From Mycolicibacterium sp. BiH015 (GTDB taxonomy: Bacteria; Actinomycetota; Actinomycetes; Mycobacteriales; Mycobacteriaceae): a stretch of 64,000 nucleotides of DNA. The notes under the pieces are model-generated. The model was not told the DNA's origin, ran no database searches, and saw only the letters and a program-made list of their open reading frames with translations. Positions 61,547-64,000 of the stretch are shown in pieces. The stretch covers positions 186,001 to 250,000 of the forward strand of contig NZ_JAQGCZ010000007.1 in assembly GCF_027706845.1 (NCBI RefSeq). The letters are read 5' to 3'. A program made the position numbers and the translations under genes. Every line of letters begins with the position of its first letter. Position 1 is the stretch's first letter.

Positions 61547-62041
61547 ATGCCAGATCCCGCGCGGGCCAAAAGGCTCGCCAAGCGGATTTCGACGTTGGTC
61601 GCGTCGGCGATCGAGTATGAGATCAAGGATCCTCGGCTCGCCGGCGTGACCATCACCGACGCGAAGGTCACCAACGACCTACATGACGCAACGCTGTACT
61701 ACACGGTGTTGGGTAGTTCCCTCGACGAGGAACCCGACTACGCCGGAGCCGCCGCGGCGCTCGAGAGCGCCAAAGGCGTGCTGCGTACCAGGGTCGGGGC
61801 CTCGCTGGGAGTGCGGTTCACCCCGACACTCGCGTTCGCACGCGACACCGTGCCCGACGCCGCCCACCGCATGGAGGAACTGCTGGCCCGGGCGAGGGCA
61901 GCAGATGAGGATTTGGCGAGAGTTCGTCAGGGTGCCAAGCACGCGGGCGACGCCGACCCTTACCGTGTAAGCGGGGTGGACGAGGCAACCGGGGGATCGA
62001 CCGCAGAGGACATGCGTGGCTCCGACTCGCTCGATGACTGA
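61547..62041 (+). CDS. rbfA: Ribosome-binding factor A
   Basis: 164 aa. It is a KH-fold factor for 30S maturation: RLAKRISTLVASAIEYEIKDPRLAGVTITDAKVTNDLHDATLYY, then LRTRVGASLGVRFTPTLAFARDTVPDAAHRMEELL. A roughly 45-residue acidic tail follows, longer than in E. coli but usual for mycobacteria. The ATG follows the infB stop with no gap and the next gene begins inside its 3' end. Confidence 0.94.
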   Translation: MPDPARAKRLAKRISTLVASAIEYEIKDPRLAGVTITDAKVTNDLHDATLYYTVLGSSLDEEPDYAGAAAALESAKGVLRTRVGASLGVRFTPTLAFARDTVPDAAHRMEELLARARAADEDLARVRQGAKHAGDADPYRVSGVDEATGGSTAEDMRGSDSLDD

Positions 62042-63020
62042 TGTGACCACTGACGCGGGCGCGCGCGCCGTCGACGCGTTCGGGGCTGCCGAACTACTCG
62101 CAGAAGCCGACAGCGTCAGCATCGTCTGTCACGTCTTCCCCGATGCCGACACCATCGGAGCGGGCCTGGCGCTGGCCCTGGTTCTCGAGCAGTCCGGCAA
62201 GGCGGTGCAGGTCAGCTTCGCCGAGCCGGAAGAACTACCCGAGTCCTTGCGCTCGCTGCCCGGCGGGCACCTGCTCGTTCCTCCGGCGACGCTGCGTCGC
62301 GACGCCGACCTGCTCGTCACCGTCGACATCCCGAGCGTCAACCGACTCGGCGCGTTGGGTGATCTCGCTGCCCGCGACCGCAACGTCCTCGTCATCGACC
62401 ATCACGTCTCCAACCAGCTCTTCGGCAGTGCGAACTTCGTCGATTCCACGGCGGATTCGACGACGATGCAGATCGCCGAGTTGCTCGACGCATGGGGCAA
62501 ACCGATCGACGCCGGGGTGGCGCACTGTCTGTACGCGGGGCTGACCACCGATACCGGCTCGTTCCGCTGGGCCAGCGCCCGCGCTCACCGGCTCGCAGCC
62601 CGGTTGGTCGAGGCTGGCGTCGACAACGCGGCTGTCAGCCGCACACTGCTCGACACCCACCCGTTCGCCTGGCTGCCGATGTTGTCCCGGGTGCTGGGGT
62701 CTGCCGAATTGGTCGCCGACGCGCTCGAGGGCCGCGGGTTCGTCTACGCCGTGGTCGATCACGACGAGTGGACCGACGCCAGGCCTGAGGAAGTCGAGAG
62801 CATCGTCGACATCGTCCGCACCACCCAGCAGGCCGAAGTGGCGGCGGTGTTCAAAGAGATTGCGCCGCAACGATGGTCGGTGTCGATGCGGGCAAAGACC
62901 GCCGATGTGTCCGCAGTCGCCGCCGGTTTCGGCGGCGGCGGGCACCGCCTGGCCGCGGGATACTCGGCCACCGGGGACGCCGCCGACGTCGTCGCGGCAC
63001 TGCGTGCGGCCCTTGGCTGA
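62034..63020 (+). CDS. DHH/DHHA1 phosphoesterase (NrnA/CnpB type)
   Basis: 328 aa. It should cleave short oligonucleotides and cyclic di-AMP-derived nucleotides, as shown for M. tuberculosis Rv2837c. The metal motifs are CHVFPDADTIGAGLAL, TVDIPS, VIDHHVSN (DHH) and GLTTDTGSFRW. The DHHA1 domain ends in GFGGGGHRLAAGYSA. The ATG at 62034 overlaps rbfA by 8 bases; a GTG at 62016 or 62043 is possible. dinF begins inside its 3' end, so the operon continues. Confidence 0.92.
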   Translation: MTDVTTDAGARAVDAFGAAELLAEADSVSIVCHVFPDADTIGAGLALALVLEQSGKAVQVSFAEPEELPESLRSLPGGHLLVPPATLRRDADLLVTVDIPSVNRLGALGDLAARDRNVLVIDHHVSNQLFGSANFVDSTADSTTMQIAELLDAWGKPIDAGVAHCLYAGLTTDTGSFRWASARAHRLAARLVEAGVDNAAVSRTLLDTHPFAWLPMLSRVLGSAELVADALEGRGFVYAVVDHDEWTDARPEEVESIVDIVRTTQQAEVAAVFKEIAPQRWSVSMRAKTADVSAVAAGFGGGGHRLAAGYSATGDAADVVAALRAALG

Positions 63021-64000
63021 CGCCGTCGAACCGGCGAGCAGTCGGCGCATCGCCGCGCTGGCCTTCCCGGCACTGGGTGTGCTCGCTGCCGAACCCGTCT
63101 ATCTGCTGTTCGATCTGGCGGTTATCGGGCGTCTCGGCGCGTTGAGCCTGGCCGGATTGGCCATCGGCGCACTCGTCATGGGCGTGCTGAGCTCTCAGCT
63201 GACGTTCCTGTCGTACGGCACCACCGCCCGCGCAGCGCGGTTCTTCGGGGCGGGGGACCGAAGGGCAGCGGTCGAGGAGGGCGTGCAGGCCACCTGGCTC
63301 GCCCTGGGCATCGGCACCGCCATCGTCGCCGTGGTCCAGTTGACCGCTGTCCCGCTGGTTTCCGCGCTGGCGGCTGGCGGCGAGATCGCCGACGCTGCGT
63401 TGCCGTGGGTGCGGATCGCCAGCCTGGCGGTGCCCGCGATCCTGATCGCGGCCGCGGGGAACGGCTGGATGCGAGGCGTGCAGGACACCGTGCGGCCCTT
63501 GCGATACGTTGTCGTCGGCTTCGGGCTGTCGGCGGTGCTGTGCCCCGTCCTGGTCTTCGGATGGCTCGGAGCGCCCGAGCTCGGGCTGTCCGGGTCGGCG
63601 GTAGCGAACGTGGTGGGGCAGTGGTTGGCCGCCGTGCTGTTCTGCCGGGCGCTGGTCGTGGAGAAGGTGCCGCTGGGGTTACGTCCAGCTGTGCTGCGCG
63701 CGCAGGTGGTGATGGGCCGCGATCTGATTCTGCGGACCATGGCTTTCCAGGCGTGCTTCATCTCCGCGGGCGCCGTCGCAGCGCGCTTCGGAGCCGCGTC
63801 GGTGGCTGCGCACCAGGTGGTGCTCCAGCTGTGGAGTTTCCTTGCGCTGGTGCTCGATTCGCTCGCCATCGCTGCCCAGTCACTCGTCGGCGCCGCGCTG
63901 GGCGCGGGGCAGTTGACATACGCCAAATCGGTGGCGTGGCGGGTGACGATCTTCTCCACCGTCTCCGGGCTCGTCCTCGCCGCGGTGTTCGCGCTGGGGG
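63004..64000 (+). CDS. dinF: MATE-family transporter DinF (partial, runs off window)
   Basis: At least 332 codons, open to the end of the window. It is a MATE/DinF multidrug exporter: RIAALAFPALGVLAAEPVYLLFDLAVIGRLGALSLAGLAIG is the typical first helix pair with an acidic residue, and FLSYGTTARAARFFGAGDRRAAVEEG, GNGWMRGVQDTVRPLRYV and AHQVVLQLWSFLALVLDSLAIAAQSLVGAALGAGQL follow. The gene corresponds to Rv2836c. The GTG at 63004 overlaps the phosphoesterase gene by 17 bases; a TTG at 63013 is the alternative. Confidence 0.9.
   Translation, partial: MRPLADAVEPASSRRIAALAFPALGVLAAEPVYLLFDLAVIGRLGALSLAGLAIGALVMGVLSSQLTFLSYGTTARAARFFGAGDRRAAVEEGVQATWLALGIGTAIVAVVQLTAVPLVSALAAGGEIADAALPWVRIASLAVPAILIAAAGNGWMRGVQDTVRPLRYVVVGFGLSAVLCPVLVFGWLGAPELGLSGSAVANVVGQWLAAVLFCRALVVEKVPLGLRPAVLRAQVVMGRDLILRTMAFQACFISAGAVAARFGAASVAAHQVVLQLWSFLALVLDSLAIAAQSLVGAALGAGQLTYAKSVAWRVTIFSTVSGLVLAAVFALG

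Overview
The window is chromosomal DNA from a mycobacterium, most likely an environmental, rapidly growing Mycolicibacterium-type species. High GC, frequent GTG/TTG starts and many leaderless genes fit this. Gene order also matches, in reverse, the Mycobacterium tuberculosis block running from Rv2864c (lipoprotein PBP) through mapB, glnA4, the Rv2859c-Rv2857c catabolic genes, mtr, mqo, the cobalamin genes, efpA, proS, rimP, nusA, infB and rbfA to dinF. The organism assignment is inference from remembered synteny and protein similarity; no search was run.

Layout. 1-8.9 kb: a GNAT protein, a penicillin-binding lipoprotein, a DUF1707 protein, a sulfotransferase/DUF1214 pair with a divergent TetR regulator, a thioesterase, mapB, a lipoprotein and an alpha/beta-hydrolase-fold protein that lacks its serine. 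8.9-12.5 kb: a two-gene operon for the osmolyte N-acetylglutaminylglutamine amide. 12.7-19.4 kb: an APC permease divergent from a glnA4 / gamma-glutamyl hydrolase / aldehyde dehydrogenase / SDR / GntR operon, which looks like gamma-glutamylated amine (polyamine or ethanolamine) catabolism.

19.5-28.6 kb is the most unusual part. Two secreted glycine-rich PGRS-like proteins without a PE domain flank two large, closely similar AfsR/SARP-type STAND regulators, in the order PGRS-regulator-regulator-PGRS on one strand. 28.7-34.2 kb: a methyltransferase, a leaderless ArsR, a HutC-type GntR, and a kinase-fold / FAD-GcvT oxidoreductase operon with a matching operator. 34.2-36.9 kb: an ECF cobalt/nickel transporter (CbiM, PDGLE/CbiN-like, CbiQ, CbiO). 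36.9-40.5 kb: a two-component system, DoxX and an orphan SigH-type sigma factor.

40.5-64 kb is mostly conserved core: mycothione reductase, a lipase-like hydrolase, malate:quinone oxidoreductase, a cobalamin/siroheme operon (GNAT, chelatase, cobO, cobB, cysG), two tandem EfpA-type efflux pumps, proS, a ferritin-like/Tat-lipoprotein pair, and rimP-nusA-ylxR-infB-rbfA-nrnA-dinF. The last gene runs off the window. No rRNA, tRNA, CRISPR array, insertion sequence or prophage was seen. No gene-free gap exceeds about 240 bases.
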